Positions 9,031-18,810 are shown, counted from the first letter of the stretch. The stretch: 64,000 bases of DNA from an uncultured Desulfovibrionaceae bacterium (GCA_949299515.1 CASGAP010000001.1:204719-268718); one strand, 5' to 3'. Numbers and translations are program-made. Notes: generated from the letters alone by a model not told the origin.

Positions 9031-10224
9031 ATGATAAAAGCACTTGTTGTTGATGATTCCGTTTTCATGCGTAATTCTATTTCCCGTATGCTTTCCACAG
9101 ATCCTGAAATTCAGGTTGTCGGTCAGGCCGGTGACGGAATAGAAGCGCTGCAGAAAATTAAGGAACTGAACCCTGATATTATTACGCTTGACCTTGAGAT
9201 GCCGCGCATGGACGGGCTTCAGATGCTTGAAAAGCTGATGAGTACGAATCCCAAGCCTGTTCTTATTATCAGCTCGCTGACCTACGAAGGCGCAGAGGCC
9301 ACGTTGAAAGCTTTGGAACTCGGCGCTCTCGATTATATGCCGAAGTATGTGGAAGGAACTACGGTTTTTGCCATTGCCCAAAAAGAGCTCACGGAAAAAG
9401 TAAAATTTTTGGCAAAAAAGAACGTGTCCATGCGTTTTCTTACCGCAAAACTGCGCAGCAAGCCTGCGGCGCCGCGTCCTCAAAGTACGGGTACTGCTGT
9501 TTCTTCTTTGCGTTCTGCGGGGATCGTGGCGGCGCATACGCATTCCGCAGCCGGTTCTTCCGCTGCTTCCCGATTAAGTTCCTTATCTTTGAAAGCGGCT
9601 CCGGGGCAGGCTACGTATGTTTCTTCCAATGAACCGCTGCCCACGGGAAAACCAAAACGCGACATTGTTGCCATAGGCGTTTCCACCGGAGGGCCGCCGG
9701 CCGTGCAGAAAGTTCTTTCTGCTCTGCCGGAAAATTTTCCTGCCTGTATCTTGATTGCCCAGCATATGCCTGCAGCGTTTACCGGCGCTTTTGCCAAACG
9801 TTTGGACAGTCTGTGCAAAATTAAGGTTAAAGAAGCACAGGACGGCGATACGCTTATAGCCGGTGTTGCCTATGTCTGCCCGGGCGGACAGCATATCAGC
9901 ATTCAGGTCCGCGGAGCAATGCCGCATATTAAAATTTCTCCGGAGCCGACAACGGAACTGTATAAGCCTTCGGCAAGCATTTTGAACCAGTCTGTTGCCG
10001 TTATGGGCAATAAAGTTGTGGGTCTTACCATGACGGGCATGGGCAGTGACGGCTGCGAGGGCACGAAAGTTCTGCGCGCCAAAGGCGGCTATATCATTGC
10101 GCAAAGCGAAGATTCCTGCGTTGTGTACGGTATGCCGCGTGCTGTTGTTGAGGCTAAACTTGCGCATGAAATTGTCGATTTAGATGACATAGCTGAATCG
10201 CTGATCAGAGCCCTCTATAAATAG
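9031..10224 (+). CDS. cheB: Chemotaxis response regulator protein-glutamate methylesterase/glutamine deamidase
   Basis: 397 residues. The N-terminal receiver domain (1-125) has acidic residues D8/D9, phospho-acceptor D54 in ITLDLEMP and K105. A Ser/Ala/Pro-rich linker (about 140-205) leads to the CheB methylesterase domain with catalytic S218 (GVSTGGP), H245 (AQHMP) and D340 (GMGSDG). CheB removes methyl groups from chemoreceptor glutamates and deamidates glutamines, opposing CheR, whose gene is two positions downstream. First gene of the chemotaxis block; AAAGGACG precedes the ATG. Confidence 0.96.
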   Translation: MIKALVVDDSVFMRNSISRMLSTDPEIQVVGQAGDGIEALQKIKELNPDIITLDLEMPRMDGLQMLEKLMSTNPKPVLIISSLTYEGAEATLKALELGALDYMPKYVEGTTVFAIAQKELTEKVKFLAKKNVSMRFLTAKLRSKPAAPRPQSTGTAVSSLRSAGIVAAHTHSAAGSSAASRLSSLSLKAAPGQATYVSSNEPLPTGKPKRDIVAIGVSTGGPPAVQKVLSALPENFPACILIAQHMPAAFTGAFAKRLDSLCKIKVKEAQDGDTLIAGVAYVCPGGQHISIQVRGAMPHIKISPEPTTELYKPSASILNQSVAVMGNKVVGLTMTGMGSDGCEGTKVLRAKGGYIIAQSEDSCVVYGMPRAVVEAKLAHEIVDLDDIAESLIRALYK

Positions 10225-10246
10225 ACCTTGAATTGGGGAGATAACC

Positions 10247-12217
10247 ATGACTGAAGATCAAAATATATCTGCTGAAGAAACAACCATGACAGAGCAGGAA
10301 ATTCTGCAGGCGCTTGCTTCCGATGATTCTTTAGTTGTCCGCCAAGCCGCTTTTGAAGCTGCCAACCAGGGCTTGAAATCCGCTTTGCCGCTTTTGGTGA
10401 AGCTGTTTGAAAGTTCAAGCATGGGCATTCAGGAAGCCGTTGAAGTGGCTGTGCGAAAAATCCGCGGGGAAGAAGCCGTGCGGCTCATTATCCCCATTCT
10501 GCGCAACGAAGATGCGACAGTTAGAAATATTTCCATGGATATTCTGCGCGAAATTGCGGAAGACGATGTTCAGTCCATGATTGATCTTGTATATGACGAA
10601 GATCCCGATATCCGTATTTTCGCGTCGGATATTTTAGGCTCGATCCGCAATGCCAGCGTTGTGCAGGCTCTTTGCGAAGCTCTTCTCCATGACCCGGAAG
10701 TCAATGTGCGTTATCAGGCTGCCATCAGCCTCGGCGAAATAAAAGATCCCAAATCCGTCGATGTGCTGAAACAGGCCATAAGCGACGAAGAATGGGTGCA
10801 GTATGCCGCCATAGGCGCTTTGGCCAAAATCCGCGATACGCACAGCGTGGACATTCTGCTGCAGGCTCTCGATACGGTTTCTCCCCTGGTTGTTTCCATT
10901 ATTATCGAGGCTTTGGGCGATATCGGCAGCGTAAAAGCCGTACCCAGGCTTTTGGAATATCTTTCCAAATGGGAAGGGCCAATCCGCATAAAAGCGCTGA
11001 AAGCCGTTATCCAGATTTTAGGTCCTAACGCCCTTAATCTGCTTGGGGCGCAGCAGCTGTATTCTTTCCAGGAATATATGATCGAAGCCCTGCAGGAAAA
11101 AGACGAAGAAGTGCTTATGACCGTTCTTTCAGGCCTGTCCACGGCAGGCATGAACCCGGCGGCAACCAAGGCTATTTTGGAGCTTGGCAAACGCATTGAT
11201 CCTGATGTGCAGATTGAACTTCTGCAGAAAATTATCGAAACCTTGAAGGATATCGGCTACAATGAAGAATTGGAGCTTGCCCTTGCCAGCGACAACGAAC
11301 TTGTGCGCAAAATCGCCATCGAAACCTGCGGAAACCTGGAAGGCAAGGCCGGACGCTTTGTGCTGAAGCGTCATTTTGAAAAAATGACCCGTGAGGATAA
11401 AATCCGGTCCATTGAACTGCTTTCCTTAAATTCCGACGAACACGATATTCCGTTTTTTGTGAACCATCTCGAAAACAGCCAGGAACCGCAGGTAATCTGC
11501 GCTTCGCTGCGCTTTTTGGGCGTCAAGCAGAAATATGTGCAGGCAGCCGGAATTATGCTTAAATTCCTTGAGAGCGAAGAGCAGAATATTCACGATGCCG
11601 CCCTTGAAGCCTGTCTTGCCCTGGAAGATGAAGATACGATTTACAAAATCACCGCGTACAAAAACAATCCCCGAGCAGATCTGCGCAAAATGGCAGTCTA
11701 TACCATGGGATATATCAATGCGGAATTTTTCTTCGAAGACCTTGCCACCGCCATGGACGACACCGACGCATCAGTGCGCAAAACGGCAATCGAAGCTATC
11801 GGTTACGGTCTTCCGGAGTCTGAAGCGAAAAACAAAATGCTCATTTTTGCCATGCAGGATGAAGATAAGGACGTGCGTCTCAGCACTGTCGGCATTATGA
11901 GCGAGCAGATGAACGAAGAACTTGTTCCTTCCCTTATATCCGCCCTTTCCGACAATGACGACTGGGTAAAAATGAGAACGCTGGAAGTTCTCGGCCTGTA
12001 CAGAATAGAAAGCGCTGTTCCCATTATTATTGAAATGATTCCAAAATCAGAGCAGCTTGTAAAACTGAAGATTATCGAAACATTGGCATTAATAGGGGGA
12101 GATCAGGCATTCCAGGCTTTGCTTGGACTTGTTAGTTCTGACGATAATGAGATTCAGCAAGCAGCACAAATTGCTATGGAATCCATTACACGCGAGTTAG
12201 GGGTGGGTAATGAGTAA
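10247..12217 (+). CDS. HEAT-repeat protein in the chemotaxis operon
   Basis: 656 residues made almost entirely of about 30-residue alpha-helical HEAT/PBS-lyase-like repeats, e.g. DPEVNVRYQAAISLGEIKD, EEWVQYAAIGALAKIRD and DASVRKTAIEAIGYGLPE. There is no signal peptide or membrane segment, so it is cytoplasmic. It lies between cheB and cheR and overlaps the cheR start by eight bases, indicating translational coupling. HEAT arrays usually act as protein-binding scaffolds; a role in receptor adaptation or CheA signalling is inferred from position only. GGGGAG precedes the ATG. Function unknown. Confidence 0.85.
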   Translation: MTEDQNISAEETTMTEQEILQALASDDSLVVRQAAFEAANQGLKSALPLLVKLFESSSMGIQEAVEVAVRKIRGEEAVRLIIPILRNEDATVRNISMDILREIAEDDVQSMIDLVYDEDPDIRIFASDILGSIRNASVVQALCEALLHDPEVNVRYQAAISLGEIKDPKSVDVLKQAISDEEWVQYAAIGALAKIRDTHSVDILLQALDTVSPLVVSIIIEALGDIGSVKAVPRLLEYLSKWEGPIRIKALKAVIQILGPNALNLLGAQQLYSFQEYMIEALQEKDEEVLMTVLSGLSTAGMNPAATKAILELGKRIDPDVQIELLQKIIETLKDIGYNEELELALASDNELVRKIAIETCGNLEGKAGRFVLKRHFEKMTREDKIRSIELLSLNSDEHDIPFFVNHLENSQEPQVICASLRFLGVKQKYVQAAGIMLKFLESEEQNIHDAALEACLALEDEDTIYKITAYKNNPRADLRKMAVYTMGYINAEFFFEDLATAMDDTDASVRKTAIEAIGYGLPESEAKNKMLIFAMQDEDKDVRLSTVGIMSEQMNEELVPSLISALSDNDDWVKMRTLEVLGLYRIESAVPIIIEMIPKSEQLVKLKIIETLALIGGDQAFQALLGLVSSDDNEIQQAAQIAMESITRELGVGNE

Positions 12218-13670
12218 TTTAAATGATCCAAACAGAAAAAGTTTTACTTCCATGTTCGGAACCAAGGCTCCCACGACCGCTGCACAGGGAACGGCCTCCG
12301 GAACTGAACAGAGGAGTTCTTTTTTCAAAAGTTTTGTAAAAAATGACGATGCGGCAGCAAAACCTGCTCCGTTCGGGACTCAGGCCAAGACCGATGCGCC
12401 GCAGCAGCGCGCAAGTTTTACCGGTACGTTAACCAAGCCCGCAGAACCGGCAGCAGCCAAAGCGCCGCTTACCAGCCCGCTGAAAAAGAGTTCCGTCAAT
12501 ATCCCTTTTGATATCAGCAAGCTGACGCTTGAAGAAAAAATCGCGATTTTGGAAAAAATCAATGCGGAAATTGAAAGCGAAGCCAAAGACAAAAAAATTG
12601 TGCAGCCTTCCGTGTCACGCTTTGCGTCCCCGCAGCCCGCGGCACAGGCAAAACCGACGGCCTCTTCTTTGTTTAAATCTTCCGTACAGGCACAGTCCAA
12701 AGACGGCGGCGTAAAATCCCTGTTTGCCAACCGCAGTGCCAGTCAGGACGCCAATGCATTGGCAAATAACGCCAATGCTATCCGTTCACCGCTGGCGCGC
12801 CGTGCCGCAGGAGCGGATACTTCTGCCAATGAAATTAAAATTACCAATGAAGAATTTATTATTCTTCGTGACTTTTTATACGACCAATGCGGTATTTTTG
12901 TGGGTGAAAACAGAAAATATCTCATGGAAAACCGCTTGAATACGCGCCTTCGCGAACTTGGCCTGCACAGTTTCGGCGAGTATCACAACTATCTGCGCTA
13001 TGACAAAAACAGAATGGCCGAGCTGAACGAGCTGTTTATCAACATGACCACCAACGAAACCAGCTTTTTCAGAAACAATGTGCAGCTTGACGTGTTCCGC
13101 GACAAGGTGCTTGCCAAGGTTATTGCCGAACAGCGCGCCAAAGGCGAAAAGAAACTCAATATTTGGTCTGCGGGCTGTTCCTCAGGCGAAGAGCCGTACA
13201 CCATTGCCATTATCATTCTTGATTTGCTGAAGAACGAAGTGAATGACTGGAATATTAAAATTACGGCAAATGACCTGTCGCTGGCCATGCTGAATATTGC
13301 GCGCAAAGGTGTATATTCCGAATATGCGCTCAGAACGACTTCGCCCGAAATAATAGATAAATATTTTATTAAAGAAGGCAAAAACTTTAAAATTATTCCG
13401 GCGGCGCAGAAACTGGTTCAGTTCGGCCAAATTAACCTTGCCCGTTCCGATCAGCTTGCAAAGGTTGACCGTTCTCATATCGTATTCTGCCGCAATGTTA
13501 TCATCTATTTTGACGATGCTATGAAAAAGCACGTAATCAACGCCTTTTACGATAATCTGCTTCCCGGCGGTTACCTGCTTATCGGGCATTCCGAATCATT
13601 GCACAACATAAGCAGAACCTTTAAGCCCGAACACCATCCGGGTGCTATTATCTATTGCAAACAAAGTTAA
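12210..13670 (+). CDS. cheR: Chemotaxis protein methyltransferase with long disordered N-terminus
   Basis: 486 residues. The first ~210 are rich in Ala, Ser, Lys and Pro and look disordered, apart from one amphipathic helix (ISKLTLEEKIAILEKINAE). The CheR N-terminal helical domain follows (FIILRDFLYDQCGIFVGENR), then the SAM-dependent methyltransferase domain with NETSFFRN, WSAGCSSGEEPYTIA and the FCRNVIIYFD stretch. CheR methylates receptor glutamates. Family members are normally about 270-290 residues, so the extension is unusual. The start overlaps the end of the HEAT gene. Confidence 0.93.
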   Translation: MSNLNDPNRKSFTSMFGTKAPTTAAQGTASGTEQRSSFFKSFVKNDDAAAKPAPFGTQAKTDAPQQRASFTGTLTKPAEPAAAKAPLTSPLKKSSVNIPFDISKLTLEEKIAILEKINAEIESEAKDKKIVQPSVSRFASPQPAAQAKPTASSLFKSSVQAQSKDGGVKSLFANRSASQDANALANNANAIRSPLARRAAGADTSANEIKITNEEFIILRDFLYDQCGIFVGENRKYLMENRLNTRLRELGLHSFGEYHNYLRYDKNRMAELNELFINMTTNETSFFRNNVQLDVFRDKVLAKVIAEQRAKGEKKLNIWSAGCSSGEEPYTIAIIILDLLKNEVNDWNIKITANDLSLAMLNIARKGVYSEYALRTTSPEIIDKYFIKEGKNFKIIPAAQKLVQFGQINLARSDQLAKVDRSHIVFCRNVIIYFDDAMKKHVINAFYDNLLPGGYLLIGHSESLHNISRTFKPEHHPGAIIYCKQS

Positions 13671-13827
13671 TTTAGTGATTCTGGCGTACCGAAAAGGGGC
13701 TTTAAATATTTTGCTTTTAGACTAAAGATTTTCAGTCCCTTGCCGTATAGTAAAGTATGCAAAACGAAATTCCGGTATGCTATGAAGATTGAAACAAAAA
13801 ACAATCTTACAGAAGCGTAGGTACTGT

Positions 13828-14199
13828 ATGAGTAATAAAACTATCTTGGTTGTTGATGACTCCAAAACAATTCGGAACTTGGTGGCATTTATTCTTAAAG
13901 CAGAAGGAATGAAGGTTGAAACCGCGGAAAACGGAATCGACGGTCTGGAAAAACTGTATTCCACGCCTGAAATCAATCTTATTCTGACTGATATCAATAT
14001 GCCCAGAATGGATGGTTTTTCTTTTATTGCCGCAGTGCGTGAGCAAGATGCATATAAGGATATTCCCATTATCATTCTTTCTACTGAAGGGGGAGAAGAT
14101 GATATTCAAAGAGGAATCAGCCTTGGCGCTAACCTTTATATGGTAAAACCTGCCCAACCGGAACGTATGGTTCGCAATATCAAAATGTTATTAGGATAG
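13828..14199 (+). CDS. cheY: CheY-like single-domain response regulator
   Basis: 123 residues forming one receiver domain with D10/D11, phospho-acceptor D55 (LILTDINMP) and K107 (YMVKPA). No output domain, which fits a CheY that binds the flagellar motor switch after phosphorylation by CheA, encoded directly downstream. ATG 13828 is preferred over an in-frame TTG at 13789 because the receiver fold starts at its second strand codon and the upstream extension is basic and without family resemblance. The 157-base gap after cheR could hold an internal promoter, but none is convincing. Confidence 0.9.
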   Translation: MSNKTILVVDDSKTIRNLVAFILKAEGMKVETAENGIDGLEKLYSTPEINLILTDINMPRMDGFSFIAAVREQDAYKDIPIIILSTEGGEDDIQRGISLGANLYMVKPAQPERMVRNIKMLLG

Positions 14200-14227
14200 A
14201 CGGGCGCAGCCCTGTAAGGTGGTAGGT

Positions 14228-17200
14228 ATGAGTCAAGAATATTTAGACCCTGAACTTGTTTCTGATTTTATCATCGAATCTCGAGAGCACCTTGAGACTA
14301 TCGAGCCTAATCTTTTAGAGCTTGAAAAGTCTCCCGAAAACTTGGTTCTTTTGAACGATATCTTCCGTCCTATGCACTCTTTGAAAGGTGCGTCAGGTTT
14401 CTTGGGTTTAAATCGTATCAATAAACTCGCGCACAGAGCAGAAAACGTGCTTGACGAGCTGAGAAAAGGGACAATGACCGTTGACCCTGTAATCATGGAT
14501 ATTATTCTGGCAACCACCGATGCCTTCAACAGTATGCTGAACAGCCTCGAAAGCACCAACAGCGAAGGCGATACGCCCATCGATCACCTCGTTGACCTTT
14601 TGGACAGAATACTTGCAGGCGAACGCTTTACCAGCATGGAAGAAGCGCTGAACGGCGGCAGTGCTCCCGCGGAAACGGCAGAAGCCGCAGCAGCGGAAAC
14701 AGTTCCTGCCGCAGAGCAGGATACGGTAATTGACGTGCCGGCAGAGGAAGAACCTGCGCTTGAAGCCGCAGCTTCCGAACAGCAGACCGCTCCCGAAGCG
14801 CCTGCTGCACAGGCACCGCAAACAGACGGAGCCAAAAAACGCCGTGTCATGCCGCCCAGCGAGTGGATACAAACTCTGCCGAAAAAAGATCCTCTGCAGC
14901 TTTCTGCGTTCGGCGAGGAACATTTAAAAGATTTTATCGACGAAGCGCTGGACAATACTTCCATGCTGAACGAAGGGCTTATAGAACTGGAAAAAAGCTC
15001 TAACGAACATGAGGACACCGGCGAACTTGTCAATACTTTATTCAGAAATTTCCACAACTTAAAAGGAAACAGCGGTCTTATCGGCTTTCATGATCTGAAT
15101 GCCCTTACCCATGAGGCGGAAACACTGCTTAACCGCGCGCGTCAGGGTGAGCTTGTTATTACCATGCGGCTTATCGACCTTCTGCTTGTTGTTGTCGATG
15201 TCATGGAAGCGCTGATCAGAAGCATCAACACGGCAGCGGGCAATGCGGAAGTTTTTGATACGTCCGAACTGCTTGCCCAGCTGCAGGATGCCGTAGCCGG
15301 CAACGAGCCGACTTTGCCTCCTTCCATTTTTATTGACGACAATACCCAGGACAGCGAACCGGCAAAAGAAGAACCCGTTCCGGGCGCGCCTCAGCTTCAG
15401 GAAGTTTCCGCTTCCGGCATTAAAGAAATGCCGCTTACATCTATCGGCGCAGGTCTTTTGGACGGCGATGATGATTTGGCGCTGTTCCAGTCTACGGTAA
15501 AACAGCAGTATGCCGTTATTCAGTATGCGTTGAAAGAACTGGAAAAAGACCCGAGCGTAAAGGCTCAGCAGGACGCGCTTTTCAGAGGATATACCGCAAT
15601 TCAGAACGCATCCAGCTTTATGGGCTTTAATGAGCTGAAAGAATATGCCCAGCGCACGGCCAATATTGTGGATCAGGGCAGAACCAGCGATATAGGCTTT
15701 GAATGTTTGGTCCCGCTTCTTGACCAGGAAACGGATATTATCGTGGAAATGGCAAATGCCGCCATTGAACAGTCCCTCATCGAAAAAAATCCGGAACTTG
15801 CCAAAGCAAAAGAAGATGCTGCGGTTCAGGAAACCGTGCCTTCCGAAGAAGAAGCCGCAAAAATGGAACAGGAAGCCGCCGCAGCCAAAGAAGAACAGCC
15901 TGCACCGGCTAAACCCGAAGCTGCTGCGCCCGCTCCTCAGCCAGAGACTCCGGCAGCCGCTCCCGCAAAGGCTCCTGCCGCACAGCCAGCAGCTCCCGTA
16001 CAGGCCGAAGAAAAAGCCGCAGCCCCGAAACCGGCAGCTCCTGCCGCACAGCCCGCAAATCCCGCGGAACCGGCAGCAAAGCCTGCGGAACAGCCGAAAG
16101 CCGCACCGGCCGCAGACCATAAGCCCGCGCAGAAAACGGAACCTGCCAAGCATAACGAAAAATCAGCCACATCCAGCATACGTGTTGACTATGAAAAGCT
16201 TGACCATTTGATGAACCTGATCGGCGAGCTGCTCATTAACCGCAACCGTTATGCGATGATTGCCAAAAATTTGGAATCCAATGCCAATGAGATTGACATA
16301 GCCAGCGTGGCACAGGATTTATCGGAAACAACCTATGCCATGAGCCGCGTATCCGACGATTTGCAGGATACGCTTATGAAAGTGCGTATGCTTCCGGTTT
16401 CTTCCGTATTTTCCCGTTTCCCGCGCTTGGTGCGTGACCTTTCAAGAAAGGTAAACAAGGAAGTCGAACTTATTTTTGAGGGTGAAGAAACCGAACTTGA
16501 CAAGAGCATTATCGAAGCCATCAACGACCCGCTCATGCACCTTATCCGAAACAGTGTCGACCATGGTATTGAAGATGCGGAAACCCGCGCAGCGCTCGGC
16601 AAGCCCGCAGTGGGCCGCGTTGTGCTCCGTGCGTATCATAAGGGCAATTCCGTTGTTATTGAAATCGAAGACGACGGAAAAGGCATTGACCCCGACAAAA
16701 TGCGCGAAGTCGCGATCAGCAAAGGCATTATTACTCCCGAAGAAGCTAAAAACCTTACGGACAGGGAAGCAACAGAACTTATTTTTGCTCCGGGCTTTTC
16801 TTCCGCCAAAGTGGTTACCGACATTTCAGGCCGCGGCGTGGGCATGGACGTTGTACGTACCAATATTAAGAACCTTAAAGGCAATATTGCCATACATACC
16901 ATACCCGGCCAGGGCACGCGCTTTTCTTTGTCTCTGCCGCTGACACTGGCCATTATTGAAGCGCTCATGATTAAAATGGGCAATCAGATGTATGCCATTC
17001 CGTTAGATGCCGTTGCCACCACAACCAAGCTTGAAAGCAAAATCCTTACAAGCATTAATGGCAGAAAGGCGGTAACTTTGCGCGGCGAGGTTCTCGGCAT
17101 TGTGGATTTGGGCGAACTTTTGAACTTGCCAGAAACCCTGAATAACGATATTATATCCGTGGTTATCCTGCAGGATAACGACAGAAGAATCGGTCTTGTT

Positions 17201-17374
17201 GTGAACCAGCTCCTGGACAGGCAGGAAATTGTTATCAAGCCTCTCGGTATGTATCTGAACAATATCCAGGGCCTTTCCGGAGCAAGTATTATGGGTGACG
17301 GCAGTGTTGTTCTGATTTTGGATCCGCACGAAATTTACACGATGGCTTCGCCTAAAGCCATTGCCAATCAATAA
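14228..17374 (+). CDS. cheA: Chemotaxis histidine kinase CheA with three HPt-like modules
   Basis: About 1,048 residues, much longer than the usual ~650. Order: HPt1 with phospho-accepting H50 (FRPMHSLKGASGFLG); acidic/Ala linker; HPt2 near residues 235-340 (FRNFHNLKGNSGLIG); a third HPt-like module near 415-520 in which the histidine is replaced by Thr (FRGYTAIQNASSFMG); a long Ala/Pro/Glu linker (about 535-645); dimerisation helices (LDHLMNLIGELLINRNR); the ATPase domain with N box HLIRNSVDHGIED, DDGKGID and GRGVGMDVV; and a C-terminal CheW-like domain. It autophosphorylates and passes phosphate to CheY and CheB. ATG 14228 is used; an in-frame GTG lies nine bases upstream. No cheW is in the window. 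Confidence 0.95.
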   Translation: MSQEYLDPELVSDFIIESREHLETIEPNLLELEKSPENLVLLNDIFRPMHSLKGASGFLGLNRINKLAHRAENVLDELRKGTMTVDPVIMDIILATTDAFNSMLNSLESTNSEGDTPIDHLVDLLDRILAGERFTSMEEALNGGSAPAETAEAAAAETVPAAEQDTVIDVPAEEEPALEAAASEQQTAPEAPAAQAPQTDGAKKRRVMPPSEWIQTLPKKDPLQLSAFGEEHLKDFIDEALDNTSMLNEGLIELEKSSNEHEDTGELVNTLFRNFHNLKGNSGLIGFHDLNALTHEAETLLNRARQGELVITMRLIDLLLVVVDVMEALIRSINTAAGNAEVFDTSELLAQLQDAVAGNEPTLPPSIFIDDNTQDSEPAKEEPVPGAPQLQEVSASGIKEMPLTSIGAGLLDGDDDLALFQSTVKQQYAVIQYALKELEKDPSVKAQQDALFRGYTAIQNASSFMGFNELKEYAQRTANIVDQGRTSDIGFECLVPLLDQETDIIVEMANAAIEQSLIEKNPELAKAKEDAAVQETVPSEEEAAKMEQEAAAAKEEQPAPAKPEAAAPAPQPETPAAAPAKAPAAQPAAPVQAEEKAAAPKPAAPAAQPANPAEPAAKPAEQPKAAPAADHKPAQKTEPAKHNEKSATSSIRVDYEKLDHLMNLIGELLINRNRYAMIAKNLESNANEIDIASVAQDLSETTYAMSRVSDDLQDTLMKVRMLPVSSVFSRFPRLVRDLSRKVNKEVELIFEGEETELDKSIIEAINDPLMHLIRNSVDHGIEDAETRAALGKPAVGRVVLRAYHKGNSVVIEIEDDGKGIDPDKMREVAISKGIITPEEAKNLTDREATELIFAPGFSSAKVVTDISGRGVGMDVVRTNIKNLKGNIAIHTIPGQGTRFSLSLPLTLAIIEALMIKMGNQMYAIPLDAVATTTKLESKILTSINGRKAVTLRGEVLGIVDLGELLNLPETLNNDIISVVILQDNDRRIGLVVNQLLDRQEIVIKPLGMYLNNIQGLSGASIMGDGSVVLILDPHEIYTMASPKAIANQ

Positions 17375-17382
17375 CTCATAAG

Positions 17383-17410
17383 AAAAGGAACAGCAATGTT
17401 CCTTTTTTTA
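17383..17410 (+). terminator. Intrinsic terminator after cheA
   Basis: AAAAGGAAC, six-base loop, GTTCC then a T-run. It ends the chemotaxis block immediately before cvpA. Confidence 0.8.
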
Positions 17411-17420
17411 TTGGAGCAGT

Positions 17421-17918
17421 ATGGCTATTAATTATTTTGATATATTCGTGATTATTGTTTTGGCGTTCTTTTTTATCAAAGGCGCGTACAGCGGTTTTTT
17501 TGAAGAAGTGTCCGGTCTTGCGGCCATTGTGCTGAGTATTTTTATTCTGCGCAATTACGGGCAGGATACGGCGGCTTTCATTGGCAGGTACAGTTCCGGT
17601 TCTTTTAATTATCCTATAGCTATAGTGCTGATTGTTATCGGAACGTTTATCGTTGTGGCGCTTGCGGCAAAAATTCTCGGCAAAATCATGCAGGTAACGT
17701 TTACCGGCTGGATTAATAGGATAATCGGCGCGGTGTTCGGTTTGGTGAAGGGGCTTTTTTTGGTGGGAATTATAGCTTTTATTCTGTCTTGGTTCCTCAA
17801 GGACGACCCCTTGGTCAATACATCGCAGACCATACCGTATTTGCTTGATTTTATGAAAAAACTGGTGGATTTTGTTGTAGGAAATTATCAATACGTACAG
17901 GTGGAAATATGGAAATAG
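17421..17918 (+). CDS. cvpA: CvpA family membrane protein
   Basis: 165 residues, with four hydrophobic segments at about 8-28, 33-50, 60-90 and 100-125. The N-terminus (YFDIFVIIVLAFFFIKGAYSG) matches the CvpA pattern of a first membrane helix followed by a KGxxxG turn. CvpA is an inner-membrane protein first linked to colicin V production; its molecular role remains uncertain. It overlaps the mazG start by ten bases, so the two are probably co-translated. Confidence 0.85.
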   Translation: MAINYFDIFVIIVLAFFFIKGAYSGFFEEVSGLAAIVLSIFILRNYGQDTAAFIGRYSSGSFNYPIAIVLIVIGTFIVVALAAKILGKIMQVTFTGWINRIIGAVFGLVKGLFLVGIIAFILSWFLKDDPLVNTSQTIPYLLDFMKKLVDFVVGNYQYVQVEIWK

Positions 17919-18718
17919 AAAAGCTTACGCAGGCTGTTGCGGCAATGAACGGTGTTATAGAGAAAATTTTGGCGGAAGAAGGCGGCTGCCCGTGGGATAA
18001 GGAACAGACTCCCCACAGCCTTTCAGAATATACCATTGAAGAAATGTTTGAATTTGTCGATGCCGTGCGCAAAAACAATATCGCCGATGCCTGCGACGAA
18101 ATGGGCGATTTGGTTTTCGGGGTTATGCTTATAGCCCAAAAATACGCTCAGCAAAACGCTTTTGATTTTGCCGATGCGCTGATGAAAAGCGTGGAAAAAA
18201 TGCAGAGGCGGCATCCGCACGTTTTTGCCAAGACGGAACAGGACGATTTATCCAAAGAGGGGCTGCACCAAACTTGGGAAAAAATTAAAAATCAGGAAAA
18301 AGCGGAAAAGGGTGACAAAGAAGGGGCACTGGCTTCCATTCCCGGCAGTCTGCCTGCTCTTACCCGCGCATACCGCATTCATGCCAAGGCGGCAAAGGCC
18401 GGCTTTACCTGGGATGACGATGAAGACGTGGAAAAGCAGGTGGAAGCGGAATGGCTGGAACTGCTTGATGCCAAAGCCGGCGGCGATCCCAAGCACATCG
18501 AACACGAATTGGGCGATATGATTTTCAGCCTGGCGGAGTTCGGCAGACGTCTCGGCGTAAAGGCAAGCTATGCCGTGGATATGACCTGCAACCGTTTTGT
18601 AAAGCGTTTTGAAGGCATGGAAGCTTTGGCAAAGGAGCGGGGGCTTGATTTTGAAGCGCTCAGCCTTGATGAAAAGGACGAATTGTGGAATGAAGTAAAA
18701 GAACGGGAAAGCGAATAA
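17909..18718 (+). CDS. mazG: Nucleoside triphosphate pyrophosphohydrolase MazG
   Basis: 269 residues with two MazG domains. The first carries the GGCPWDKEQTPHSL segment and the acidic helix EEMFEFVDAV, then DEMGDLVFGVML. The second has the ELGDMIFSLAEFGR helix with the usual NR near the end (CNRFVKRFEGME). MazG hydrolyses NTPs to NMP and pyrophosphate, which cleans the nucleotide pool and affects ppGpp levels. The length is typical. It follows cvpA with a ten-base overlap and is ended by a strong terminator. Confidence 0.93.
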   Translation: MEIEKLTQAVAAMNGVIEKILAEEGGCPWDKEQTPHSLSEYTIEEMFEFVDAVRKNNIADACDEMGDLVFGVMLIAQKYAQQNAFDFADALMKSVEKMQRRHPHVFAKTEQDDLSKEGLHQTWEKIKNQEKAEKGDKEGALASIPGSLPALTRAYRIHAKAAKAGFTWDDDEDVEKQVEAEWLELLDAKAGGDPKHIEHELGDMIFSLAEFGRRLGVKASYAVDMTCNRFVKRFEGMEALAKERGLDFEALSLDEKDELWNEVKERESE

Positions 18719-18764
18719 TCCCGTTTGAATATATTGACCGTTCGGGAACGTTTTCCGCGGCACG

Positions 18765-18797
18765 GCAGCCTTATTTCGGATAAGGCTGCTTTTTTTA
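18765..18797 (+). terminator. Intrinsic terminator after mazG
   Basis: GCAGCCTTAT, loop TTCGG, ATAAGGCTGC, then a T-run. Confidence 0.88.
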
Positions 18798-18810
18798 TCC
18801 GTTTATGAGA

